Of a stretch of DNA of 64,000 nucleotides, positions 45,241-56,616 are shown in pieces (position 1 is the first letter of the stretch; every line of letters begins with the position of its first letter). The DNA is taken from contig CM070504.1 in assembly GCA_036346375.1 (NCBI GenBank), forward strand, positions 9,545,890-9,609,889, read 5' to 3'. The notes under the pieces are model-generated. The model was not told where the DNA came from. It searched no databases and was given only the letters and a program-made list of their open reading frames with translations. This DNA is from Guadua angustifolia (taxonomy: Eukaryota > Streptophyta > Magnoliopsida > Poales > Poaceae). The translations under genes were made by a program, and so were the position numbers.

Positions 45241-46476
45241 AGAGCAAAAGAGAGAGTCCACAGAAGTTGCCTATAGAAGCATGCACCGAGAGAGGAAAAG
45301 CGGCAGAAGGCATCTGCAAAAACAACTAACGCGCTCGAGAATGGATGAACTGTCAGGTGCGTAAAGAGCATCATCTCAACACAAGGTAGGCTTCCATATC
45401 ATCTGTAAGAGAAATCTCTAAAGCTGGTCACTCCGTGCAGCGTGAAAACCCGCTGCATCATGTCGCCGCAAAGGCAAATGTTAGTTGTGCACATCCTGAG
45501 CAATGACGCTCGCCACCTGATGCACCATGCGATACGTGATCGTACGTCGTTGGTTAGGTTGCATGAGTGATTGGGTCGGCGCGTTGCGTGATCTTGATTA
45601 GTACTACTAGTTCGTATAGCTACGCTTGTTGCAACAAGATTAATTAGGATGGACCTTGATTAATTAATCGTTAGTTAGCCTCGTTTTTTTAATTTTTTGG
45701 AGATGGTTAAGCTCGATTATCAGTCGGTTGATCAGACTGGGTCAGGACGATCAGGCGTGTGTGCCTAGGTAAATATGCAGCTAACTTATTTTTTCCAGTT
45801 GCGATTGGTCCAGTTTTTGGAAGGACTTTGAAGAGGCTCACGGTTGTTGGTGTGGTAGCTAGCTTCATGTTTCCCCACGGCTTTAAGTGTGCAAAAACTA
45901 TGAATTATTCTTCTTCCTCCTAGTGGTTTGTTCCGTTTGCACTATGCCCATGTTGTCCCATCTTATCAAAAGGGCTGGACTACTGCGCCTGAATATTAAT
46001 TAGTACTAGATGGAAAATGAAGCCAAATCTTGCAGTTGCAAGTTCACATTATCGATCACTAAAAATACGAGACCTACCTACGCTTCCCCATCGTCACTAG
46101 TGAGTGGGCTCGAGCCGGCAAGATCACACAAGGCAAGAAAAATATTCTTGCAGCAAGTAAGCCCACGCCGCCCGCCCACACATATACAAATTAATCAGCA
46201 CAGCCATGAGCACAAGCAACCAACAGCACGGCCGGTGTTAACTGCGCGCGCATACATGGAAAGGCATCATGGGATCGTGCCATGCATGATGCGCGCGTGG
46301 ATACCTGAATCTGTCAGTGCAACAGCGACGTCGACCAACTTGGCAGTGCACGCCGCATCGATCACTCCTCTGCTTCGTACGTATCACCGCTCTGCCTGCC
46401 CGGTGAAGACTGAAAGAGAGAGGACAAGCAGTTCAAGGGGAAAAGAAAACGCTGCATTTCTCTCTTGTCCTCTGAG
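45241..46476. other. No gene seen
   Basis: Mixed-composition intergenic sequence between the GH10 pseudogene and the LINE. A 162-codon frame at 46010-46498 runs into the LINE tail and shows no domain, so it was not called. Confidence 0.45.
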
Positions 46477-46677
46477 CATTAATCTTTTTTTTTTTTGAAA
46501 TAAAGGGCAGGAGCTCTGCCATTCATTTAAGAAAGAAGTTTGAGAAACAAGCAAGAGTCGATGTACAGCGGGCGAGACCTTCTATGAAGGAGCGAAACCC
46601 AAAATACAACCACTCACGAGAATAACTGGTCCTGAGGACCGGACTCTACACATGTAAAGATTCGTGCCTTGATTCAC

Positions 46678-48865
46678 CTACTCACCGCCGTTCTCGACCG
46701 CCATCCTTCGGGAGTTTACGTCCTGAATGATACGAGCAAAGACCGCCTCTGTGGAACGATACTCATTGTTGAAGATTCTCGTGTTCATTTCTTTCCATAG
46801 GTTCCATAGTGTGTAGATTATCATGCCATCCACCTGTTTGCGCTCTGGAGTAATCACCTTCATAGGGATAGAGTGCCACCACTGCGAGACCGAAAGTCCT
46901 GCACGAGGAAAAGTAGAGACTAGCTGCATCTATGAGGAGATCTTTATCCATACCTGATTCGCAAATGGGCAACGTAGGAAGAGATGTAACGCCGATTCAG
47001 GTTTTGATCCACAAAGGGGGCAGAAAATCAAATTCGGCCATCCTCTTGCCACCAACCTGTCCACTGTGAGTAAGCTGTTGTGTACGAAGAGCCAAGCAAA
47101 GAATTTACACTGTTCTCCATGCTGGCTTTCCAGATTCTGCTGTAGTTGGCTTTAGCTATTGACCCCTGGAATTGCACCAAGTAGGCTGTCCTTGCAGAAT
47201 ATTGGCCATGTGAAGTCCATTTCCATGATATGTCATCCGGGTTGTTTATATGTAGAGTAACCTGTTGGATGGCCTGCCATAGGTGAAAGAACTCGTGAAT
47301 CTGAGCAACCGAGGTGATCCTCCTGAGGGGAATGATCCATGCATCATTGGACAACTCTTCATAGACGGATTTCATCCTCTTTCGAACAAGACGATAGCAG
47401 CCTGGCGCTATATCTTTCAGAGCTTTCCCATCTAGCCAATGCGAGCTTCAGAATCTGGCCGTCTTTCCGTCACCTATTTGAATGATTGTGCTCGCCTGGA
47501 AAAGCGACCGATCTGTCCTGTCACATAGCCAGTCCATCTGCATCCACTGAGCTGGATGTCCTCTCCAGAGCTACCATAGCCAACGAAGACGCAATGCCCG
47601 TCCGAACCTATCGAGGTCTTTAATGCCCAGACCTCCTAGGATCTTCGGTCTGCAGACCTTTTTCTAATTGACCAAGCAGTGTCCCCCTGAACAGGCCGCA
47701 TCACCCCTCCAGATGAAGTTCCTCCTGATCCTGTCTAGTCTCTTAATCGCCCACTAGGATAGTGGAATAACCGACATGTGATAGACAGCGATCGCGGATA
47801 GGACGGAGTTCGCAAGAATTAAACGGCCTGCCCTGGATAGCAACTTCCCTTTCCAACCTGCTAATCTTGCGCCGCTTTGTCAAGAATACGCTGGAAATCG
47901 ATTTTCTTTGGCCTGGAATGGCGGAGAGGTAACCCTAGGTACCTACATGGAAAGGTCTTCAGCTGAGCGGGAAAATCCTGTATAATGTCTGTCAATTCTG
48001 ATTCCTCACAACGAATGGGATAGATTTCCGATTTTTGAATATTTGCCTGTAAACCGGTCGCCTGGCCAAAAACCGTGAGGATGACAGAAATGGTCCTCAA
48101 CTCCTGCAGAGACGGGTTGGTGAAGATGGCAACGTCGTCGCATAAAGCAGGACACGCTTGTCAGCCGCAGCACATGGAATCAGAAGCAGCAATCCGTCTG
48201 TCGCGGCTTTGTGCACCATATGACGCAATGGACCGATAGCTAAGATGAAGAGCATCGGAGACAAGGGGTCTCCTTGGCGAAGCCCTCTTCTGTGATGGAA
48301 ACTATTCCCTGGCGAGCCATTCAGAAGAATCTTTGACAAGGACGACATAAGAAGCATGGAGATCCAATCTCTCCATCATTGACCAAAGCCCAATTTTTGC
48401 AAAAGCTCGATTAGGAATTCCCAGCTAACCAAGTCAAAAGCCCTGAAAATATCTAGTTTTAGGAAAATGGAAGGTTTCTTTTTCCTGTGCAATTCTTCGA
48501 GAGGTTGCTGACATAAAAAAGTTATCCTGGATAGATCTTCGTTTAATGAAAGCAGATTGACTGGGAGAAACTATCTGATGTATCACCTGTGCCAATCTAT
48601 TGGCCAGAAGCTTCGTGATAATCTTGGCTGCACTATGGATAAAACTGATCGGTCTGAAATCCAATATCCGATTGGCATCAGCCTTCTTTGGGATAAGAAC
48701 GATATGAGCTGAATTCAGAAGGTGTAGATGCCGAGATCTGCAATCGAAAAACTGAGCGATAATAGCCATTAGATCGTGTTGAATAATCGTCCAACATGAT
48801 TTATAGAACTTCCCAATAAACCCATCTGGACCTGGGGCCTTTTCCAACGGAAGCGAAAAAATCAC
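46678..48865 (-). pseudogene. LINE ORF2 reverse transcriptase and zf-RVT tail
   Basis: 48434-48865 reads LEKAPGPDGFIGKFYKSCW, RILDFRPISFIHSAAKIITK and SQSAFIKRRSIQDNFF. 48097-48357 has HRRGLRQGDPLSPMLFILAI, followed by a frame-shifted YADD (LLYATTL). 47861-48100 reads ANIQKSEIYPIRC and FPCRYLGLPLRHSRPKK. 47028-47375 and 46678-46929 carry the C-terminal tail (IIYTLWNLWKEMNTRIF). Single-base losses separate the pieces. Confidence 0.88.
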
Positions 48866-50480
48866 CTGCCGACCTCTTCAATGAGAAATGGCTGCTCGAG
48901 CTGCTCGAGATTCATAGGCTGGACATGTAAGGTCTCCCAGTTGAGAGTGCATTCCCTTTGCACCGTTTGCCCTAAATGGTTGGAAAAAAATTGGAAGATC
49001 TGCATCTGCATATCCTGGTGATTGTCTACAATCCCTGAGTCTGATTGGAGGCACTGGATGCGATTCTTTCGCCTGCGGCCATTAATTTTGATGTGAAAGA
49101 ACCTGGTGTTTGCGTCTCCTTCCTTAATAAAAGTGAGGCGAGAACGCTGTCGAAGCCGCATTCTGTGAATCGCAGCTAAACCAAGCAATCTGATCCGAAG
49201 CAATGGTCTGAAGGATCTTTCTTCGTCTGTTAAGGCTCTCTCTTCCTCAGCCTTATCGAGGCGGAAAATGATCTCCCCCACAATGGCAAACTGCAGGCGG
49301 AGATCCCCAATCATCTGTCTGCTCCAAGCCCTAAGAGCCTTTGCTGTCCTTGCCAGCTTCACATGAAACCTGAGGTACGCATCTTGCGAAGCCACTGGCT
49401 TGCTCCAAGCCGAATGGACTACCTGCAAGTAACCTGGCATTCCTGTCCAGAAGGATTCAAATCTGAAACCTGAGAATGTGCGATGTGAGACGGCTCCCTG
49501 CAGCAACAGTGGGCTGTGATCCGACACCAGGGAGGATAATGCCTGAAGAAAACAATCCGAAAACAAAGTCTCCCAATGGGCCGACGCAAAAAACCTGTCT
49601 ATCCTCATTAAAGTGGAATTCTGTCTATCATTTGACCATGTAAATCTCCTCTCGTGGAGCCTAATTTCTTTAAGCTGTACTCTGTCTAGAGTCCTTTTGA
49701 ATGCCGCCATGCTTCTTCTATTAAGGTTGGAGTTGCTTTTGTCCGCCGCCTGATAAATCATGTTGAAATCACCTAGAAGAAGCCATCTAGGACGCATATG
49801 TCCCTGAAGAGCCTCGATTTCCTGAAGAAAGTCCAGCTTGTCCTGATCGGACTGAGGTCCGTATACCACTGAACAGGACCACTTGGAATCATCATCTTTC
49901 ATTTGGATGGTCGCCGAAATGGAGTAGGACCCAGTTTGAACATCCTGGAGGCAAAAAGATCCTCAGCGGCCGCAAGCACAATCCCTCCTCGCGTCCCATG
50001 CGCAGGGAGAAAACAGTACTGGAGAGTGAATCTGGATCCTAGCATTTCATAATTAGGCCTGTTTGGCGAGCTCGCTCCCAGCTGCAGAGTGAATCTGTGG
50101 AGCTCGCTAAGCATAGATTTTCGATAATCGCTTCGGGTGATTCCGTGAAGTGATTCTCGAAATGAACTAAGGGGGAGTGAAAAACGCTTCTCTGATTCAC
50201 TCCCAACAAAGAGTCGGTTCTCCATAGAGTTTATCCTATGGATTAGTTAGAGAATCAATTTCAGCGACAGAATCACTTTCTCGAAGAATCATTAGAGAAT
50301 CTTGAATGGTCTGCAATTTTGTCTCTTATAGACACACAATTGTTGCCTTTGAGTCCTGCACCAATTGCTTAATTACCGCTCTTTTCGCCGAGGAGTTACA
50401 TCCCCGGACATTCCAACTTAAAATGTTGCAAGAGATCTGCAACATTGAAGAGCATCACCGAGTCCTCTGTTCTGTAACAC
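48862..50480 (-). pseudogene. LINE ORF2 endonuclease and linker, interrupted
   Basis: The start, CNILSWNVRGCNSSAKRAVI, lies at about 50420-50360. It continues through an in-frame stop to about 50290, where about 230 bases of foreign sequence intervene. It resumes with FLPAHGTRGGIVLAA (50010) and, in a shifted frame, SVVYGPQSDQDKLDFLQEIE and WLLLGDFNMIY (49740-49880), then IDRFFASAHW and VSDHSPLLL. The long linker to the reverse transcriptase (FIKEGDANTRFFHIKINGRR) is open to 48862. Confidence 0.85.
50056..50290. mobile_element. Insertion within the LINE, MITE-like
   Basis: Sequence unrelated to the endonuclease interrupts it. The left edge reads TTA then GGCCTGTTTGGCGAG, which resembles the terminal repeat of Tourist/PIF-Harbinger-type MITEs. 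Several AGAATCACTTC-like words occur inside. The matching right terminus was not found, so the right edge is approximate. Confidence 0.4.
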
Positions 50481-50911
50481 AGACATGAGGGTATCCCTGT
50501 ACCTGGCCTGAGTCAATTGGATTTGGTCCCTGGGAGCCCAGATGAATGAGAAAGCCACAAACATGGCAACAACACAGTGGTGATTCACCAACCTCAACAT
50601 GGTGATTCAGCAACCTCAACATAAATAAACCTGAGAGATCAGGGTACATCTTGACCTTAGAATTCATCAGAGGAATATTTAACAAGCTAGCAGCAGCTAA
50701 CAGCCCCCACACCGGCATGTCACAATACAAACTAACAGTCACAACCTTACAGACATCATCAGTAAAGCCCCCAGGGATACAAGACAGGAAATAAGACATG
50801 AAAAGGAGCAATGAAACATCCTCCTGGGACAAAAGAGGGTGAGCAAAAGCCCAGACAGACCGCATAACACTAGACATTAACAAAAGACCCTCCTTAACGA
50901 AGCCGCCGGGT

Positions 50912-51202
50912 TCATTCAGTCGGCGCGACCTCCCATTCGTCAGCTCCAGTAGCCTTCAGAATCTTCTTGGAGCAGTCCACCCCTGCCAAATCAGCTAGCG
51001 CCTGAATGGCCTCCTTTGGGAGCGGTTTTTGGAACATGCGCAGATATTTGTTGAAGGATTCATCATTCATACCACCATCTTGACCTTCGTCAGAAGATAG
51101 CAGTCCCAGCTTCTTTGCAATTTGCAGCTGGGCCTTCACCGTGGAGTTGAGCTTGGCAGACTTCTTACCTGCAAGTCTTGCGCTTCTCCTGTCCTTACGC
51201 AC
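50912..51202 (-). pseudogene. LINE ORF1 C-terminal part
   Basis: An open frame reads MRKDRRSARLAGKKSAKLNS, then LGLLSSDEGQDGGMNDESFN and LPKEAIQALADLAGVD to a stop at 50912. This matches the basic linker and helical end of ORF1 in plant L1 elements. The N-terminal part is missing, so the copy is 5'-truncated. Confidence 0.7.
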
Positions 51203-51351
51203 GCAAGGAGATCCCTGCGAGTTGCTCTGACAGAAGAGGCGGGTGGAGAGGCGCCGAGAGAGCCGAACGAAATGCCTGAATGGAAGTCTCTTGGCAGTCC
51301 GTCACCTGAATGGAAGAGACCGGACCCCTGCGCGCCAAGACCATTAATCTT

Positions 51352-51996
51352 CAGACGAAATTAAATCACACTCCGTGTCGCCACGCACGCCAGGCTGCAA
51401 ACCAAAGCAAGCAAAACTCACTCCGTCTTGATGCAGTGGGCGAAAGGATTAAAATCTGATTGGAACAAGCTCGTCTTGTACACTTGAACCATGGAAATTG
51501 GTTGGTTTCCGTTTCTTGGCGTGTTCGTGCGGGCGAACAGTTCAGCTTGGGCTGGCCGGCCTACATGTACGACGTACGCTCGCACTCCTCCCCGTGCCAT
51601 TGTGAAATCTGGAAGGAAGCCGCGCGCCACCACGCCAATCACTTACCACTGCCTCGATCGGTTGCACATTGCGCACGCAACTGCCGGATGACTGCACACT
51701 TCTGATTCACTACTACTCGCTTGGATTTATTCATGGCGCTGCATGCGTGCGTTCGTTTCCTACAGCCGAGACCGTTAAGTTCGATCGGTACGAGCGTTGA
51801 AGGAAAGCAACCAGCCGGGCAGCTGGCGTCCTTCAAGCCGGGAGCATGCACAGGACTTCCGACCAATCGACAAAGCGGAAGTCGGAAATGCTCCGGTTGC
51901 AAATGTCCTTTAGCTACCACCAGCACGTTTGGCCAAGATGCATCGCACGTACTGTTTATAACCGGTGCTTTAACTTACATGATCAGTATTATATAT
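51352..51996. other. No gene seen
   Basis: GC-moderate intergenic sequence. Short open frames on both strands show no domain and overlap one another. Confidence 0.45.
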
Positions 51997-51997
51997 A

Positions 51998-52226
51998 GGC
52001 CCTGTTTGGGAGAGCTCCAGATCCCAACTCCAGCTCAGAGCTGAAACTTATAGGCTAAAATAAAGTGAATTAAGTTTATATTTTTAGTCTAAAATGTAAA
52101 CAAGATGATCTACCTAAATACTCTTAATGTACCCACAGCTCCAGCTCCACAAATTTCTGAAACTAGAAATACCCTGCTCCACCAACTCCACAGATTTTGG
52201 TGGAGCTGAAGCTGTCCCAAACACCC
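51998..52226. mobile_element. Tourist-like MITE
   Basis: GGCCCTGTTTGGGAGAGCT at the left and the imperfect complement AGCTGTCCCAAACACCC at the right bound a 229-base element rich in CCAGCTCCAC-type words near both ends. ATA flanks each side, consistent with a 3-bp duplication. The terminal sequence resembles PIF-Harbinger-derived MITEs of grasses. Confidence 0.65.
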
Positions 52227-52660
52227 ATAGATTGGATGATCACTTCGTGATTCACGCGAGACCTCTCATCACCCCTCTCCACCTCTCTCGTCGTCGCATG
52301 CCGCATCGGTTGCCAATTACCTCCCTCTCGACCTACTGTGGGCTATGGCGCCGCCGGCCATCAATCGCCTCCCATGGCCCTTGCAAAATCTAATATAACT
52401 CTCGTCGCCGACATTACACACTACTGAGCCTCTATTCTCGTGGATGACAGCGCCTTCGCTACCTCGATGCACCATCGTCGACTAGGCAATATATTGTTGG
52501 GCGCTCGGTGAACCAAAAAAAAGTACATGTCTCCAGATATGATTAACTAATATTCTTTTTTTTTTTAAAAAAATAGTCATCTGCTCGGTAGCAATTGTAA
52601 AAAAATAAAAAAAACTTTTATGCATGGTAGTGCTAAAGTCCAAGCCCAACCGATTCCAAC
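52227..52660. other. No gene seen
   Basis: CT-rich, then A/T-run-rich sequence. No frame or repeat was assigned. Confidence 0.4.
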
Positions 52661-52662
52661 CG

Positions 52663-53410
52663 CTTCGGGGGGCGTCCAACGTCCGAAGGATGTAGCGTCC
52701 GTCCAACGCCCGAAGGATGCATGCATCTGTCGGGAACGTTCCTTCGTGCTCTCAGCTTAATTCTTGCGAGGCGAGACGCAAGCCGAGCGAGCCGAGACGC
52801 CGCACAACGTGAGGAAAGCTAATTCAAGACAGACCTTAGAGGAAATCTGCATCACCGTTCCAAAAGAAAACGTCTGTGGAATAAAAAACCTGACGCATAA
52901 CGGCTTAGTTATAAGGGTCATAAGCAAAATTTGCCATGTTTGCCACAATCCTCTCCTTGGATTCTGCAATAAAACTGACGAACATATAATACCATGTGAG
53001 CTGTGGTGTGATGTTCAAGTCCAACAGACACACAAAATGCCACTACCTCCAGAAGCCACTGATGCTTTACAAATCCATTACCTAAGATAGATTTCATTTT
53101 TGAACGTTATTCTATATAAACTAACTAGGCCATACACAGAGGATATTGCTAGATATCATAAACATCAAGCCTCCGCCTCTGCCTCGCAAGAATTCAGCGC
53201 CGCGTTGTGTGGCGTCTCGCCTCGCTCGATCGGCTCGCTCGGTTTGCGTCTCGCCTCGCAAGAATTAAGCGGAGAGCCCGAAGGAACGTTCCCGACGGAT
53301 GCATGCGCGTTAACGACATTTTTTTTGCTGTTAATCAAGCGCTGCAATCGAACGGACGCCATCACGTTGGACAGACGCTACGTCCTTCGGGCGTTGGATG
53401 CCCCCCGAAG
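52663..53410. mobile_element. Fold-back inverted-repeat element
   Basis: 52663-52805 is complementary to 53200-53410: CTTCGGGGGGCGTCCAACG against CGTTGGATGCCCCCCGAAG, then GTCGGGAACGTTCCTTCG and CTTAATTCTTGCGAGGCGAG shared in opposite orientation. The right arm is longer by about 70 bases. The 400-base middle has no coding content. Outer target duplications could not be identified. Confidence 0.7.
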
Positions 53411-53431
53411 TCACTCCCGACTCGTTGCATG

Positions 53432-53439
53432 GCCGTACA
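53432..53439. other. hAT target site duplication, left copy
   Basis: GCCGTACA, repeated at 54084-54091. Eight bases is the hAT signature. Confidence 0.92.
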
Positions 53440-54083
53440 CAGGGTTGGTCCTAGCATTTTGGGGGCCTGGGACGAAAATTTATATGGAGGCCCCTTCCAC
53501 CTCCTCACACACACACACATATAGTCTTATAAGCACACATCATTGAAGAAATTAATATTCGATGTACAAAAATACTTCTATAGAACAATTTAAAGTTTAT
53601 GAAATGACAAATGTAAATTGTAATCATAAACACTTACTTGGCACTTGGCATCATCTTAAAAAATTTCTTCTAACATTTTGTGATACAAAGTCATCGATTA
53701 TACTATTGATATCAATCTCGTCTAATAACTTCTTGTCGATGCATAAAGTCGCCAAATCATTTAACCTTTCTTTAGTCATTGTTGATCTCAAATAGTTCTT
53801 CAATAATTTCAATTTTGAAAAGCTTCTTTCAGCCGATGCAACAGTCACAGGCACTGTAAATAAGATTCGATAAGCAATAGAGATATTAGGATAACAATCC
53901 ACATCTCTAACATACTCGAAAATCTCCATAGCAGACAATACGCCATCTGGCAAAGTGAATTTTATAATCTTTAATTCAGAAATAAAATCATGTACCCATA
54001 GTGTAGTTGCATACCGAGGGGGCCCCATGACTTTGGGGGCCCGGGGCGGCCGCCCACCCTGCCCCTCCCCAGGACCGGCCCTG
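53440..54083 (-). mobile_element. Internally deleted hAT element (644 bp)
   Basis: The ends CAGGGTTGGTCCTAG and (complement) CAGGGCCGGTCCTGG form short imperfect terminal inverted repeats between perfect 8-bp duplications. Inside is the 3' end of a hAT transposase on the minus strand. The GGGGGCCC-rich right end flanks the coding part. Confidence 0.92.
53651..54020 (-). pseudogene. hAT transposase C-terminal dimerisation domain
   Basis: The minus strand reads YRILFTVPVTVASAERSFSK, then LKLLKNYLRSTMTKERLNDL and ATLCIDKKLLDEIDINSIID, ending in a stop at 53651. This is the hAT C-terminal dimerisation motif (SAERSFS, then LR..M...RL..LA). The catalytic core and zinc finger are deleted, so it cannot transpose by itself, but the domain frame is unbroken. 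Confidence 0.93.
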
Positions 54084-54091
54084 GCCGTACA

Positions 54092-56600
54092 TGGGCAACA
54101 GGGCAAGGTCGGACTCGATCGACAAGCTTGGGTTCGATCGGTCAGGGCGCGGAGCCACCCTCCAAGCGTACATATAATAGTATAAGTCAGCTGTTGTAAG
54201 ACTATGCCATATAAAATTTTAGATAATATAGATGAGAGAAAAGGCTGTTGTCTACTATTTAATAGACGATCGTATAGGCAGTTTTACATTTTGTGTACGA
54301 TTGTATATACAATCTGTTAGTGGAATAAGAAACCATTACAGACAACTATATAGATTATCCATTGTATGAATTATTTTTAGTGATCTGTAAATGATATAGA
54401 GATGTATTATAGACAACTGCCTTCTAAAACAGCTGCTTGGTTTACTCGGATAATTCTCTGCATTGTTTACAGCCAGTAGATCTTTTTAGGCACAACACCA
54501 TCGTCTACGTTATAACCGTACATACCATTCGTGCATACCAACTTTAAAAACTAGAGTTAAGAGCAAATAGAAAAAAAGGATCATCTATATGGTGCACACT
54601 TGATTATTTGTTTATGTTAGTTAGGTAACCTAGGCTGGTGCGATGTGATTTGTGCCCCAACCTCACCACCACGGCACCACCCATATTTTATCGTCAATTC
54701 AACTTGATCTTCCAAGTCGGAGAAAAAGCGGTCAGAAGCCAGAAAGAAATTCAGACCATGTATGCCAACTTTGCCAAGACTTGAAGCCTCAGAGAAATCA
54801 GACGTCACAGCGGCAGAATGGGGAGCCCACTAATCACTGGGGTGATCAGACAAAGGCATTGGCAACCTTGCAAGTGATCATACTGTCCAACTAAGATCAG
54901 CTGTTGGTCGGCTACACTGACACAGGATGTGAGGTATTCGTTTCTGACTGCTTAATTTGCAGCTCATTGTCTCGTTGCCCTCACTGCCAAGGTTAACCAT
55001 ACCGGACCGAGATGGAAATTTGAGCTCTCCTCAGCACTGATTTTCATCGAAAATCGGTAGAAACCAAATGGTTTGCAAATTCAAACTATTTGAATTCGGT
55101 GGTCAAAAGGTGGCAAAAGAAACCAACCGGTTTGACTGATTTTCAACCAATTTTGCTCGATTTTCGATCCAAATTGGCACACTCAAGGGCAGGTTTTCTA
55201 TTTTGATTTTCCACCAATTTTCTTCGATTTTCAACCGATTTTGTCTGATTTTCGACTAGTTTACATCGAAAATCGGCACACTTAAGAAAAATAAAAAAAT
55301 ACAAAAAATCTGAATAAATCCAAATTAATCTATAAAACACCTCAGAGAAATTTTAATAATTTTTGAATTCATTTAGTGCTTTTGGAAAAATCAAAAACAA
55401 CAATTAATGAAAAGGATCAGAGACACTATAAGATTTTTATAAAAAATTACAAGCTTAAACATGCTCTGAAATTTTAATGGTATTATAAACAATGCCCAAG
55501 GATCATGCATTAAAATTTTTAGAAATATTAGACTTCATTTAGTGCCCCTAGAAAATAAAAAACATAAGAGCATGTATAAAGACATTAGTACTATCAAAAT
55601 TTTACAAAAATCCACAGATCTGATCATCATCTGAAAATTTTACAACATAATTAGCATTACCTTAGGACCTCACACAAAATTTTTCAAAAATTTATAACAT
55701 AATTTGATAGCTCAATTAAATCAGGAATTGCTGACTGCTTTGCCCTGTTTTTTCTTTTTTTTCCTATTACGTATATCCGGATTTACTAAAAACGTCTCCC
55801 AAATTCGTTTTTTTTCTTTAAATTCATCTCGGACATCAAAAGCTATTGATATTAATTTTAGGAAATTTTTAGATAATTTTTTTTAATTTTAAATTTGAAT
55901 TGGACCGGTTTACCAACCGGTTCTAAATATTGAACCAACTCGATAAGGTTGAAAATCGCAATTTTCAAGTGATTGCTCATAGTTATTTACACTATAGCTG
56001 GTGATATCAGAAGAAGAAATTGTACGCTTGAAAAAACAGCGCCAACAAGATCGCAGAAGATGTCAATGCTCCAGATGTGATATGAATACAAGTCACTGAG
56101 GAGTGGGGACTAATTTTCCGTGCAAACTAATACTTTATCATTTCTGTTTTCAAATACATTTGACTGGAAAACTAACAGCTGGAGGTCATGAAATTCATAG
56201 TAAACTTACGTGGGAGGGAAGAACACAAAATAACGTATGCAGGGTGCTATAATTTTTTTCCCCCTCAGAATTTCAAATCCAAGTAGAAACAAGTAAGTGC
56301 TGCTTAAATTGCACAATTTATTCGAACCTCTTAGGGTGCCAGTAACCAAATTATACATTACTAAGAATCAACACAGCTAGTAAACACTTCGAACAGATAT
56401 GCGTAGATGGAGTCAAGAAATTACAGCTATACTAGCACAGTACACAAGAAACGAGTAACCTACGCCAATAAAATGAATGGATTTGCATCTCTTCCTGAAA
56501 GAAAGGCAGCTTTTGTTGCTTGCATAGTGACACCACTTATTCTGGACCAAATGGATCGTACTTGTGCTCACGAGTTATGGGCACAGAAGAATCAGATCAA
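54092..56600. other. Intergenic, AT-rich, no gene assigned
   Basis: 54190-54440 is AT-rich and may hold a decayed MITE (AGCTGTTGTAAGACTATG...CAACTGCCTTCTAAAACAGC). 54650-54810 has a minus-strand frame (FSEASSLGKVGIHGLNFFLA) without a known domain. From about 56220 the sequence is probably the 3' flank of the APS kinase gene. Confidence 0.4.
55138..55275. repeat. GATTTTCNACCAATTTT-type degenerate repeat
   Basis: About seven copies of a 16-18 base unit (GATTTTCAACCAATTTTG, GATTTTCCACCAATTTTC and similar) lie head to tail. Related GAAAATCGG words lie at 55050 and 55266. Confidence 0.6.
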
Positions 56601-56616
56601 TCTTCTCAAATATATG

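Larger units (their letters stand above)
46487..51341 (-). mobile_element. L1-type LINE, minus strand
   Basis: On the minus strand the element runs from an ORF1 tail through ORF2 to a poly(A) tail (T run at about 46485-46496). CATTAATCTT is found at 46477-46486 and 51342-51351, which gives a target duplication of about 10 bases. Frames are repeatedly broken. The two LINEs in the window belong to different subfamilies, because their ORF2 sequences differ strongly. Confidence 0.88.

Noticed and set aside
44749..45276. 175-codon plus-strand frame
   Set aside because: Antisense shadow of the second GH10 copy.
50455..50883. 142-codon minus-strand frame between LINE ORF1 and ORF2
   Set aside because: It occupies the inter-ORF region, has no known domain, and includes a short tandem duplication at 50580-50625.
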